Assembly (NCBI RefSeq): GCF_014287675.1
Contig: NZ_JACOPQ010000002.1
Coordinates: forward strand, 186,001 to 250,000
Length of the DNA stretch: 64,000 bases
Source: Lawsonibacter faecis
Lineage (GTDB): Bacteria; Bacillota; Clostridia; Oscillospirales; Oscillospiraceae
Direction of reading: 5' to 3'
Each line of letters starts with the position of its first letter. Positions within the stretch are counted from its first letter, which is position 1. A program made the position numbers and the translations under genes. Positions 16,199 to 23,705 of the stretch are shown here, in pieces. The notes under the pieces are model-generated. The model was not told the origin of the DNA, did not search any database, and saw nothing but the letters and a program-made list of their open reading frames with translations.

Positions 16199-16307
16199 CG
16201 GCGCTCCCCTCCTTTCATATGGTTCATGGGGTATCCGCTCCTCTCCGGTGAGACGCTTCTGAAGAGATACCGTTTGACGCTTCTAGTTTGTGACAGATTC
16301 TTCCGAT

Positions 16308-16883
16308 TTATTTTAAAACAGCCGGGGCGTCCAGCTCCGCCAGCAGGCTCTCGGCCTCCTGCCTGTAGCGGGCGGCCATCAGCGCGGTGAGAATGACCGC
16401 CATGCTCCGGCTCACCCTGGTCCGGGCGCCCGGGCAGGGCTCGCCGTAGCCGTCCAGCGCATCGCTGCACCACTGCTCCAGCTCCGCCGTGTCCGGCATG
16501 GCCTCCCCCTCCAGCCGTCCGACCAGGCGGACAATGCAGGTATAGAGGTAGGAGTCGTCGATGAGGTCGTCGGACTCGTCCGAGAGGCTGCCGTTGAAGT
16601 AGGACAGCAGCTTGCAGATCTTATCCAGCTGGAGCGCATCCTTGAGCATATTGATGATGAGGATGCGGCAGAACTGTCTGCGGCTGTATTTTTTGTGCTG
16701 GGGCGGGGAGAGAAACCCGCGCTTCACCCAGTTCTGGATGGTGTGGGTCTCCAGTCCGGTGAGCTGCACCACCTGGGACAGGGTCAGCCCCCCTGTGAGG
16801 AACAGCGGTGAGAGCAGCGCGTCAGCCGCGTCGGGCCGGCTGAGCTCGGTCTCCACCGTGGTTCCGGGCAGGTATTGCTTCAT
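16308..16883 (-). CDS. DUF1836 MerR-like regulator
   Basis: This 191-residue protein matches the clostridial DUF1836 family. A MerR-like helix-turn-helix is visible at about 38-80 (LTLSQVVQLTGLETHTIQNW, then SPPQHKKYSRRQ), followed by an all-helical C-terminus. DNA binding is inferred. The start at 16883 follows AGGAGGGATGAT; the longer reading to 16925 has no ribosome site. The NfeD-like gene starts 109 nt downstream, so the regulator may belong to the same operon. Its own promoter holds a palindrome in the spacer, suggesting autoregulation. Confidence 0.8.
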   Translation of the reverse strand: MKQYLPGTTVETELSRPDAADALLSPLFLTGGLTLSQVVQLTGLETHTIQNWVKRGFLSPPQHKKYSRRQFCRILIINMLKDALQLDKICKLLSYFNGSLSDESDDLIDDSYLYTCIVRLVGRLEGEAMPDTAELEQWCSDALDGYGEPCPGARTRVSRSMAVILTALMAARYRQEAESLLAELDAPAVLK

Positions 16884-16975
16884 ATCATCCCTCCTATCGG
16901 CTTTGACGTCAGGGCGACGAGGCATTCAAAGTCGGCGGTCCGCCTCTTGTTTGTCGCCCCCCTTAAGGTAATTAG

Positions 16976-17004
16976 AGTATATCATACAGTCATTTGACTG
17001 TCAA
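16976..17004 (-). promoter_or_regulatory. Promoter with operator palindrome for the DUF1836 gene
   Basis: On the minus strand TTGACA, a 17-nt spacer and TATACT form a near-consensus promoter. The spacer contains a perfect palindrome ACAGTCA-TT-TGACTGT (16986-17001). Confidence 0.85.
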
Positions 17005-17060
17005 TAGAGTTTGATAAACTTTTGCCAATATTTTTTGGATACGGAAACAGATATCAGGAT

Positions 17061-17154
17061 GGAGGCGGAATGGGGCGGCTTTTCCCAAGAAACCGGGCTC
17101 CATCCGTCATACAGCCTGCTGTCAAAGAAGCCCCGCGGGGCTTTCTTGGCAAGC
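17061..17154 (-). repeat. Dispersed ~100-bp repeat, copy C (inverted)
   Basis: Read on the minus strand this copy gives the left hairpin (caagaaagccc...gggcttctttg), GTATGACGGATGGAGC, GGTTTCTTGGGAAAA and GCCGCCCCA, matching copy A closely. Confidence 0.75.
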
Positions 17155-17156
17155 TG

Positions 17157-17192
17157 AACGCCCGCCCGGCGCAAATGCGCCGGGCGGGCGTT
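17157..17192 (-). terminator. Long GC hairpin after the flavoprotein gene
   Basis: Seventeen perfect base pairs (aacgcccgcccggcgca / tgcgccgggcgggcgtt) enclose a 2-nt centre. No U tract follows. Confidence 0.55.
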
Positions 17193-17209
17193 GGGTGCTC
17201 GTTTTGGAT

Positions 17210-19318
17210 TTATTCGCCGGTCACGGCGTTCTGGGCGGCCACACGGCCGTAGTAGACGGCGGAGCCGATGGCCATGCCGCAGCAGGGGTACTCGGCGTCG
17301 AAGAGGCCGGTGAAGGCCACCTCGCCCGCGGCGTACAGGCCGGGGATGGGCTGGTCGTTGGTATCCAGCACGTGGGCGCCGGTGTCGATCTCCAGGCCGC
17401 CGAAGGTGACGGAGGAGCCGGGGGTCATGCGGAAGGCGTAGTAGGTGTCGCCCTCCACGGGGATCATATACTCGGCGGGCTTGCCGAAGTCGTCGTCGCT
17501 GCCCTTGGCGCACAGCTCATTGTAGCGGTCCACGGTGGCCTTGAGGGCGGCGCCGTCCATGCCGATCTGGGCGGCCAGCTCCTCGATGGTGGCGGCGTGG
17601 GGCACGGACTCAATCTGAATGCCGCCGGCCAGGGTGGGATAGGGCTCCACGCACTTGCCGTCCTTGGAGGCGGTGATGTAGTAGCCGCAGGTGCTGTCCG
17701 CGTCGGCCAGGGCCTGGGCCACATGGGACTGGTAGGTCCACTCGTCCACCACGCGGTCGCCGTCCTCGGAGACGATGAGGCCGGACTCCTCGTTGATGCC
17801 GCAGTAGCAGTCGTAGCTGACGTAGACCAGCTGGAGGCCGGGGGCGTCGAAGTTCTTGGCGCCCACCGCCACGGCCATGTTCAGGCCGTCGCCCACATTG
17901 GTCATGGGCACGCCGGAGTAGACGTTGGTGGGCAGGAAGTCGTTGTACTTGGCCAGCATCTCCTCGTTGTGGGCATAGCCACCGGTGGCGAGGATGACGG
18001 CGGGGGCGTTGACGGTAATCTTGCTGCCGTCGGCCTTCTCGGCCTTCACGCCGACCACGGCGCCGGCGGCGTCGGTGATAAGCTCGGTGGCGGGGCAGTT
18101 ATAGAGGATCTGGCCGCCGGCGTCCTCATAGGTCTTGGTGAGGGGCACGCAGAACTGGCCGCCGTGGCCGCTGGTCTGGCCGCCGCCGCCCTTGACGTTG
18201 TGGACGCGCCAGGGGGTCAGGGAGGAGTGGATGGGCTCCACGTCCTGGATCTGGACGCCCCGGTCCACCAGCCACTGGATGTTCTCGGCGGAGGCGTCGC
18301 AGAAGGTGCGGACCAGGTCCTCGTTCATAATGCCGTCCCGGTCGTAGCTCATGAGGAAGTCGTACATCATGTCGGGGGTGTCGGTGAAGTTCTGGGCCTC
18401 CTGGGTCGAGGTGCCCGCGCCCAGAATCTTGCCGCCGCTGCGGGTGGTGGAGCCGCCGGTGACGCCGGTCTTCTCCAGCACTAGGACGTTGGCCCCCGCC
18501 TCCCTGGCGGTGACGGCGGCAGACAGGCCGGCCGCGCCGGCGCCCACGACGACCACGTCCACGTCGAAGGTCTCGTCGGCGGGGGCGCTCTTCTCCACCA
18601 CGGCGCTCTTCAGGGCCTCGGCGTCGCCGCCGGCCTTGGTGACGCACTCAGCCACGGCCTGCTTGATGGCGTTGCTGGTGACGGTGGCGCTGGTGACGCT
18701 GTCCACCGCCAGGGACTGAGCCTCCACGATAGCGGGGCCCATGGTCTCCACGGGGGAGGTCTTCAGGCCGTAGCCCAGGCCGTAGGTCTCCGTGTGGTCC
18801 TTCACCTGCACGTCGGTGATGGAGGCGTCGTCAAAGGTGACGGCCACGGTCATCTCGCCGTTGTGGCCCTTGACGGAGGCCTCGTAGGTGCCTGCCTGGT
18901 AGCCGGCGGCCTCGGGGGCCTCCTTCCCCATGGCCTCGTCCAGGCACTTCTGGACGGCGGCCTTGATGGCGTTGCAGGTGAGGGTGGCGCCGCTCTCCGT
19001 GTCCACCTCGGTGGACTGGGCGTCCAGGATCTTGGTCTTCATGGGGTCGGCGGCCACGCCGCCGATGCTCTCGGTCTCCACGGACGCGTCGATCTGGATG
19101 TCGGTGATGGCGGTGCCGCTGACGGTGACCTCCACCTTCACGGGGCCGTTCATGCCCAGGGACTCGGCGGTATAGGTACCGGCCTTGTAGACCGCCTCGG
19201 CAGCGGGGGTCTGGCTGGGCGTCTCGGACGGCTTCGTGTCGTCGCCGCCGCAGGCTGCCAGGGAGAGTACCATAGCCCCGGCCAGCGCAAGGGACAGGAG
19301 CTTCTTTGTGTGCTTCAT
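17210..19318 (-). CDS. Lipoprotein flavin reductase with two FMN-binding domains and a fumarate-reductase-type FAD domain
   Basis: This 702-residue protein is an exported flavoprotein. It has a lipoprotein signal ending LSLAAC (Cys23), two FMN-bind domains (about 45-132 and 140-228) and a FAD-binding fumarate reductase/succinate dehydrogenase domain (about 252-700, GAGAAG at 259-264). The motifs DTESGATLT (Thr112) and DSVTSATVT (Thr212) fit covalent flavinylation by ApbE. Family members reduce fumarate, urocanate or related acceptors at the cell surface; the acceptor is unknown. Lipid anchoring and double flavinylation suggest extracellular electron disposal. No apbE gene is visible in the window. 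GGAGGTGCGCA precedes the ATG. Confidence 0.92.
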   Translation of the reverse strand: MKHTKKLLSLALAGAMVLSLAACGGDDTKPSETPSQTPAAEAVYKAGTYTAESLGMNGPVKVEVTVSGTAITDIQIDASVETESIGGVAADPMKTKILDAQSTEVDTESGATLTCNAIKAAVQKCLDEAMGKEAPEAAGYQAGTYEASVKGHNGEMTVAVTFDDASITDVQVKDHTETYGLGYGLKTSPVETMGPAIVEAQSLAVDSVTSATVTSNAIKQAVAECVTKAGGDAEALKSAVVEKSAPADETFDVDVVVVGAGAAGLSAAVTAREAGANVLVLEKTGVTGGSTTRSGGKILGAGTSTQEAQNFTDTPDMMYDFLMSYDRDGIMNEDLVRTFCDASAENIQWLVDRGVQIQDVEPIHSSLTPWRVHNVKGGGGQTSGHGGQFCVPLTKTYEDAGGQILYNCPATELITDAAGAVVGVKAEKADGSKITVNAPAVILATGGYAHNEEMLAKYNDFLPTNVYSGVPMTNVGDGLNMAVAVGAKNFDAPGLQLVYVSYDCYCGINEESGLIVSEDGDRVVDEWTYQSHVAQALADADSTCGYYITASKDGKCVEPYPTLAGGIQIESVPHAATIEELAAQIGMDGAALKATVDRYNELCAKGSDDDFGKPAEYMIPVEGDTYYAFRMTPGSSVTFGGLEIDTGAHVLDTNDQPIPGLYAAGEVAFTGLFDAEYPCCGMAIGSAVYYGRVAAQNAVTGE

Positions 19319-19352
19319 TGCGCACCTCCGTTAGTTTTGTCAACATCGTCAA

Positions 19353-19371
19353 AATGTTAACATTATGTTAA
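19353..19371 (-). promoter_or_regulatory. Overlapping palindromes in the flavoprotein leader
   Basis: The palindrome AATGTTAACATT (19353-19364) overlaps TTAACAT-T-ATGTTAA (19357-19371), just downstream of the -10. They may be a redox-regulator operator; the identity of the regulator is not known. Confidence 0.5.
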
Positions 19372-19372
19372 A

Positions 19373-19400
19373 ATTGTAACAGAATAGCGTTAAAAGTCAA
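19373..19400 (-). promoter_or_regulatory. Promoter of the flavoprotein gene
   Basis: On the minus strand TTGACT, a 16-nt spacer and TACAAT lie about 55 nt before the start codon. Confidence 0.7.
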
Positions 19401-19585
19401 GATTACGTTTTTACAGTTCATCCAAAAATTAGTTGGTTTTCCAGTTGAACCGTATGGGAGGGAGACGGGCGCGGATCGGCGTATCCGGGATACGTCCCCC
19501 CCTTGGGGACATCCCGGCCCGCCAGTCCGCGCCCGTGTCTTTTTCCAGTTAAATTTTCTCTTTTCCGCCCCATGGGCGGTCCCGC

Positions 19586-19622
19586 AGTGACCTTTGCCGC
19601 CGCGCCGGCGGCAAAGGTCACT
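19586..19622 (-). terminator. Hairpin overlapping the patatin stop codon
   Basis: A perfect 17-bp stem (agtgacctttgccgccg/cggcggcaaaggtcact) has a 3-nt loop. A further nested GC-rich inverted repeat (gacgggcgcgga...tccgcgcccgtgtc) lies at about 19460-19545; I see no gene in 19401-19585. Confidence 0.5.
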
Positions 19623-20478
19623 CCTGCCCGCTGAAAAACCGGCGGATTTCGTCCAGGCGGGCCACCGTCTGGTCGTACCCGTCCTGGTAGAGCGCCTTTA
19701 TCTTCTCCACGTCCCGCTCGGTGCGGGAGAAGCCCTTGGTGTTTTTGGGGGAGATCAGCATGACCCGCCCCTCCCGCTCCAGCTGGAACAGCCGGGCGCG
19801 GCAGGCGTTGTAGGTGTCCGCCCGGCGGCGCATGGTGTCGCAGAAATTGGGGTACTTCCTGTACCAGCGCTCCAGCAGGGGCTGGAGCTTCTCCGGCTCC
19901 CGCCAGTACCCCCGCTCCCGGGTCTCAATCACCAGCACTCTGTCGCAGCCCCTGGCGAAGGCCCGCTCATAGGGGATGGCGTCGGCCGCGCCGCCGTCCA
20001 TATAGGGCTTGTTGTTGATGCGGTAGACGGGGAACAGAAAGGGCAGCGCGCAGGTGGCCTGGAGGAGGACGAAATTGTCGTCGTACCGGGGCACGGGGAG
20101 ATATTCCGCCGCGCCGGTATCCAGGTTGGTCACCACCGCCTCCACCTCCCCGGGGTAGGCGGCGAAGGCGTCGTAATCAAAGGGGATGAGCTGGTTGGGG
20201 ATGGTGTCGTATGTAAATTCCAGCCCGAAATAGCAGTGGTGGTTGCCGGGCTTGGCCATGTTGCGCGGACCCATATAGCGCTTGTCGTTGGCGAAGCGGG
20301 TCAGAATCTCCAGGTTGCGCCCGCTCTGCCCGGAGAGGTAGCTCACGCCGTAGGCGATGCCCGCGGACACGCCGATGCAGTAGTCGGGCAGAATACCGCC
20401 CGCCAGCAGGCCGTCGCACGCGCCGCTGGAGAAGATGGTGCGGAAGGCGCCGCCCTCCAGAACCAATCCTGTTTTCAT
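19618..20478 (-). CDS. Patatin-like phospholipase/acyl hydrolase
   Basis: This 286-residue cytosolic enzyme of the patatin family hydrolyses acyl esters with a Ser-Asp dyad. The oxyanion loop is EGGAFR (about 8-13), the nucleophile elbow is GVSAG (Ser38) and the catalytic Asp is in DGGAAD (about 161). The length and C-terminal helices match bacterial YchK/YjjU-like members. It is monocistronic, with AAGGAAG upstream of the ATG. The lipid substrate is unknown. Confidence 0.9.
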   Translation of the reverse strand: MKTGLVLEGGAFRTIFSSGACDGLLAGGILPDYCIGVSAGIAYGVSYLSGQSGRNLEILTRFANDKRYMGPRNMAKPGNHHCYFGLEFTYDTIPNQLIPFDYDAFAAYPGEVEAVVTNLDTGAAEYLPVPRYDDNFVLLQATCALPFLFPVYRINNKPYMDGGAADAIPYERAFARGCDRVLVIETRERGYWREPEKLQPLLERWYRKYPNFCDTMRRRADTYNACRARLFQLEREGRVMLISPKNTKGFSRTERDVEKIKALYQDGYDQTVARLDEIRRFFSGQE

Positions 20479-20600
20479 AGGTCATCACTTCCTTGGCCTT
20501 TATTATAGCCTTTTTGACTGGAAATGTAAATTGAAGTTTGGCGGCGGCGGCGAGGGCGGGCCCGCCGGGCGCGGGGATGGAGGGGGCGGCCGCGCACCGC

Positions 20601-20628
20601 TTGACAATTTTGCGCGGAGGGCTATAAT
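20601..20628 (+). promoter_or_regulatory. Promoter of the marR-tauE operon
   Basis: TTGACA, a 16-nt spacer and TATAAT form a nearly perfect sigma-A promoter about 48 nt before marR. Confidence 0.85.
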
Positions 20629-20675
20629 AGTTCTCAATTCAATCGTTCTATTTTCAACCATTCGGAGGTGCGCCC

Positions 20676-21116
20676 ATGCCGCAGCCCATCGACTTCATGC
20701 GGATGATCCAGCAGATCCGGCGGCGCTACGCCGAGAGCCTCCGGCCGCTGGAGCGGCGCTGGATGCTGACCGGGAACGAGATCGACGTGCTCCTCTTCCT
20801 CGCCAACAACCCCGGGTACGACACGGCCCGGGACGCCGTGGAGATGCGGGGGCTGAGCAAGTCCCACGTGTGCAAGTCGGTGGACGCCCTCACCAGGAGG
20901 GGCTGGCTGGCGGGCGAGCAGGACAAGAGGGACCGGCGGTGCGTCCACCTGCGCCTACTCCCCCCCGCCGTCCAGGCGGTGGAGGAGTGCCGCCTCGCCC
21001 AGCGGGCGTTTCTCGGCACGCTCTACGGCGGCGTCACCGACGATGAGCTGGAGACCATGGAGCGGGTGCTGCACAAGCTGGAACACAATATAAAGGGTGG
21101 TTCATCATGGCGCTGA
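20676..21116 (+). CDS. MarR-family transcriptional regulator
   Basis: This 146-residue winged-helix regulator has the MarR core: LTGNEIDVLLFLANN, the recognition region EMRGLSKSHVCKSVDALTRR (about 58-77) and the wing EQDKRDRRCVHLRL. Such proteins usually repress their own operon and release on a small effector. Its stop overlaps the start of the TauE-like exporter by 10 nt, so it probably controls that transporter. CGGAGGTGCGCCC precedes the ATG. Confidence 0.9.
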   Translation: MPQPIDFMRMIQQIRRRYAESLRPLERRWMLTGNEIDVLLFLANNPGYDTARDAVEMRGLSKSHVCKSVDALTRRGWLAGEQDKRDRRCVHLRLLPPAVQAVEECRLAQRAFLGTLYGGVTDDELETMERVLHKLEHNIKGGSSWR

Positions 21117-21877
21117 GTATGATCGTCTATATCATCGCGGGCCTGGGGGCCGGCATCGGCACGGGGCTGGCGGGCCTTTCCGCCGCCGCGGTCATCTCCC
21201 CCATGCTCATTACCTTCCTGGGATTCGACGCCTACGAGGCGGTGGGCATCGCCCTGGCCTCCGACGTGCTGGCCTCGGCCATCTCGGCCTATACCTACGG
21301 CAGAAACAAGAATCTGGATGTGAAAAACGGCCTCATCATGCTGTGCACGGTGCTGGTCTTCACCCTCTTCGGCTCCTGGGCCGCGTCCCTGGTGCCCAAC
21401 ACCATGATGGGCGGCTTCTCGGTGGTGATGACCTTCCTGCTGGGCGTGAAGTTCATCGCCCGGCCCGTCATGACCACCAAGGAGGTCCAGGCCGGAAAGA
21501 GCCCCAGGACCAAGCTCGTCCAGTCCCTGGCGTGCGGCACGGTCATCGGCTTTATCTGCGGCTTCATCGGCGCGGGGGGCGGCATGATGATGCTCCTCAT
21601 CCTCACCAGCGTGCTGGGCTACGAGCTGAAGACCGCCGTGGGCACCAGCGTGTTCATCATGGCCTTCACCGCGTTCACCGGGGCGGCCTCCCACATGGTC
21701 ATCGGCGGCTTCCCTGACCCGCTGGCCCTGGCGGTGTGCGTCATCGCCACCCTGGCGGGGGCGCGGGGCTCCGCCCTCTTCGCCAATAAGGCCGACCCCA
21801 AGACCCTCAACCGCATCACCGGCGCGGTGCTGGCCGTGCTGGGCCTGGCGATGATGGCCGTGAAATTCTTCGGATAG
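21107..21877 (+). CDS. TauE/SafE-family sulfite/anion exporter
   Basis: This 256-residue membrane protein has about eight helices in the TauE/SafE arrangement. The first repeat has GAGIGTGLAGLSAAAVISPML (about 14-34) and the second GFIGAGGGMMMLLIL (about 154-168). Family members export organosulfonates, sulfite or related anions; the substrate here is not known. It overlaps marR by 10 nt and is probably translationally coupled to it. Confidence 0.88.
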   Translation: MALSMIVYIIAGLGAGIGTGLAGLSAAAVISPMLITFLGFDAYEAVGIALASDVLASAISAYTYGRNKNLDVKNGLIMLCTVLVFTLFGSWAASLVPNTMMGGFSVVMTFLLGVKFIARPVMTTKEVQAGKSPRTKLVQSLACGTVIGFICGFIGAGGGMMMLLILTSVLGYELKTAVGTSVFIMAFTAFTGAASHMVIGGFPDPLALAVCVIATLAGARGSALFANKADPKTLNRITGAVLAVLGLAMMAVKFFG

Positions 21878-21896
21878 AGAAACAGGAGGCGGGCAT

Positions 21897-22202
21897 ATGG
21901 CCGATTTGGAAAAAGCCTTTACCCAGGAGCTGCTGGACAAGTGCGCGCAGGCAGAACGGGCGTGCGGGTACAACCCCGCCCGCCTCGTGCAGGCGCTCAC
22001 GAAATACGGCGGGGTGCGCGCCGCAAGGGAGCTGCTCCGCAGGAACGGCGCTTCGGACGGATTCGCCAGGCTGCAGGCGTGCGGCCGCCTGGACTTGACG
22101 CTGGAGGCCACGGTGGCGGACCGGAAATACGCGGCGCTCTTCACCGACGATGAGGTCAACGCCTGCTTCGCACTGCTGTGCGAGTATGGCTTTTTCGGGT
22201 GA
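21897..22202 (+). CDS. Unknown 101-residue helical protein
   Basis: I do not recognise a named domain. The protein is helical and ends with RLQACGRLDLTLEATVADRK and LFTDDEVNACFALLCEYGFF, a pattern of charged and hydrophobic helices seen at the C-termini of various clostridial proteins. A strong AGGAGG precedes the ATG. It lies 19 nt after tauE and 4 nt before the next start, so it belongs to the operon. No membrane segments or metal sites are seen. Confidence 0.7.
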   Translation: MADLEKAFTQELLDKCAQAERACGYNPARLVQALTKYGGVRAARELLRRNGASDGFARLQACGRLDLTLEATVADRKYAALFTDDEVNACFALLCEYGFFG

Positions 22203-22206
22203 GGGT

Positions 22207-22485
22207 ATGGTATACTGGGTCTACATCCTCCGCTGCGGCGACGGCAGCCTCTACACCGGCATCGCCCATGACGTGGAGCGCCGCCTGGCGGCCCACGCCG
22301 GCGGCAGGGGCGCCAAGTACACCCGGGGCCGGGGGCCGCTGGCGGTGGTCTACCGGGAGGCCTGCCCCGACAAGTCCGCCGCCCTGCGGCGGGAGCTGGC
22401 CATCAAGGCCATGACCCGGGCGGAGAAGCTCCGGCTCATCGAAGCCGGGGCCCCTGATGAAACCACAAGAGAACGGGACGGTTAA
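22207..22485 (+). CDS. GIY-YIG endonuclease-fold protein (UPF0213/YhbQ-like)
   Basis: This 92-residue single-domain GIY-YIG protein has the motif pair VYILRCGDGSLYTGI (about 4-18), an arginine in DVERRLAAHAGG and the ELAIKAMTRAEK helix. UPF0213 members are small nucleases with roles in DNA repair or RNA processing. The start at 22207 follows GGGTGAGGGT. It sits between the unknown gene and the dihydrouridine synthase in one operon. Confidence 0.88.
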   Translation: MVYWVYILRCGDGSLYTGIAHDVERRLAAHAGGRGAKYTRGRGPLAVVYREACPDKSAALRRELAIKAMTRAEKLRLIEAGAPDETTRERDG

Positions 22486-22486
22486 C

Positions 22487-23461
22487 ATGCGCTACTACAT
22501 GGCCCCCATGGAGGGGGTGACCGGCTGGGTCTACCGCAATGCCTTCCACCGGCATTTCACCGGCCCGGACAAGTACTATATGCCCTTCCTCTCCCCCAGG
22601 GCGGAGCACCATTTTTCCAAAAAGGAGCTTCAGGACGTGCTGCCCGAGCACAACGAGGGGCTCAGCGCCGTCCCCCAGCTCATGACCCGCTCCGCGGAGG
22701 ATTTCGTCTGGGCGGCGGGCGAGCTGGGGCGGATGGGCTACCGGGAGGTGAACCTCAACCTGGGCTGTCCCTCGGGCACGGTGGTCGCCAAGGGGAAGGG
22801 CTCCGGCCTGCTGGCCAGTCCGGAGGAGCTGGACGCCTTTCTGGACGGAATTTACTCCGCGCCTCTGGACGTCTCCGTCACGGTGAAGACCCGCCTGGGG
22901 CTCCGGGCGCCGGAGGAGTTTGAGGCCCTGCTGGAGGTCTTTGGCAAATACCCCATCCCGGAGCTCACAGTCCACCCCAGGGTCCAGAAGGACTTTTACA
23001 AAAACCGCGCGAGGCCGGAGTGGTTTGCGCGGGCCTGGGAGGTATCCTCCGCCCCCCTTTGCTACAACGGCGACCTGGTGAGCCTGGCGGACTGCCGGGC
23101 GGCTGCCGCCCGCTTTCCCGGAATTGAGGCGCTGATGCTGGGCCGGGGGCTGATTGCCAATCCCGGCCTTATCTCCCGGCTCAGGGGCGGGCCGGGGACG
23201 GACAGGGACGCCCTGCGCGGGTTCCACGACGAGCTCTACCAGGGCTACTGCGAGACCTTCCGCAGCCGCCGCAACGCCGTCATGCGGATGAAGGAGGTCT
23301 GGTTCTACCTCATCCACCTGTTCCGCGACAGCGAAAGGCACGCCAAGAAGCTGCGCAAGGCCGCCGACCCGGCGGAGTACGAGGCCCGGGCCGCGGCCAT
23401 CTTTCGGGATTTGGAGCTGCTGGAGGACCCCACGCTTTTTCAGACGGATACCGGATGGTAA
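22487..23461 (+). CDS. tRNA-dihydrouridine synthase
   Basis: This 324-residue FMN-dependent enzyme reduces uridine to dihydrouridine in the tRNA D-loop. The start MRYYMAPMEGVTGWVYR is the Dus flavin-binding N-terminus, NLNLGCPSGTVVAKGKGS (about 85-102) carries the catalytic cysteine, and MLGRGLIANPGL is the C-terminal phosphate site. The start at 22487 is favoured because the domain begins there; an ATG at 22457 would overlap the preceding gene. The ribosome site is weak. Confidence 0.92.
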   Translation: MRYYMAPMEGVTGWVYRNAFHRHFTGPDKYYMPFLSPRAEHHFSKKELQDVLPEHNEGLSAVPQLMTRSAEDFVWAAGELGRMGYREVNLNLGCPSGTVVAKGKGSGLLASPEELDAFLDGIYSAPLDVSVTVKTRLGLRAPEEFEALLEVFGKYPIPELTVHPRVQKDFYKNRARPEWFARAWEVSSAPLCYNGDLVSLADCRAAAARFPGIEALMLGRGLIANPGLISRLRGGPGTDRDALRGFHDELYQGYCETFRSRRNAVMRMKEVWFYLIHLFRDSERHAKKLRKAADPAEYEARAAAIFRDLELLEDPTLFQTDTGW

Positions 23462-23472
23462 ACGGCAATATG

Positions 23473-23502
23473 ATGCGTCCGCGCCCATGGGCGCGGACGC
23501 AT
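23473..23502 (+). terminator. Perfect 30-bp palindrome after dus
   Basis: atgcgtccgcgccca and tgggcgcggacgcat match over 15 pairs, followed by only two T residues. Confidence 0.5.
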
Positions 23503-23506
23503 TTAT

Positions 23507-23562
23507 GCTTGTCAGGAAAGCTCCGAGGGGCTTCCCTGACAGAGGGCTGCATGGCGGATGCT
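23507..23562 (+). repeat. Dispersed repeat, partial copy D
   Basis: Only the left part remains: the hairpin tcaggaaagctcc...ggggcttccctga and GGGCTGCATGGCGGATG. The central CGATTTCTTGGGAAA block is missing. Confidence 0.7.
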
Positions 23563-23645
23563 TATTTGATTCCGCCGCCCGCGGGCGGCGGCTCTGCGGG
23601 GCTTTCTCCGGGGAGGGCTTTTTGGCAGCCTGGATGCATCCGCAC

Positions 23646-23674
23646 TTGCATTTTCCCGGAATCCGTATTATGAT
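23646..23674 (+). promoter_or_regulatory. Promoter of the gal regulator gene
   Basis: TTGCAT, a 17-nt spacer and TATGAT lie just before the operator at 23675. Confidence 0.75.
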
Positions 23675-23689
23675 ATTTTTACTAAAAAT
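23675..23689 (+). promoter_or_regulatory. Gal operator 1 (autoregulatory)
   Basis: The perfect 15-bp palindrome ATTTTTA-C-TAAAAAT starts directly after the -10 of the regulator promoter. The same palindrome recurs at 24872 in the galK promoter. Confidence 0.85.
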
Positions 23690-23705
23690 ATGGAGCGGAT
23701 GCACT

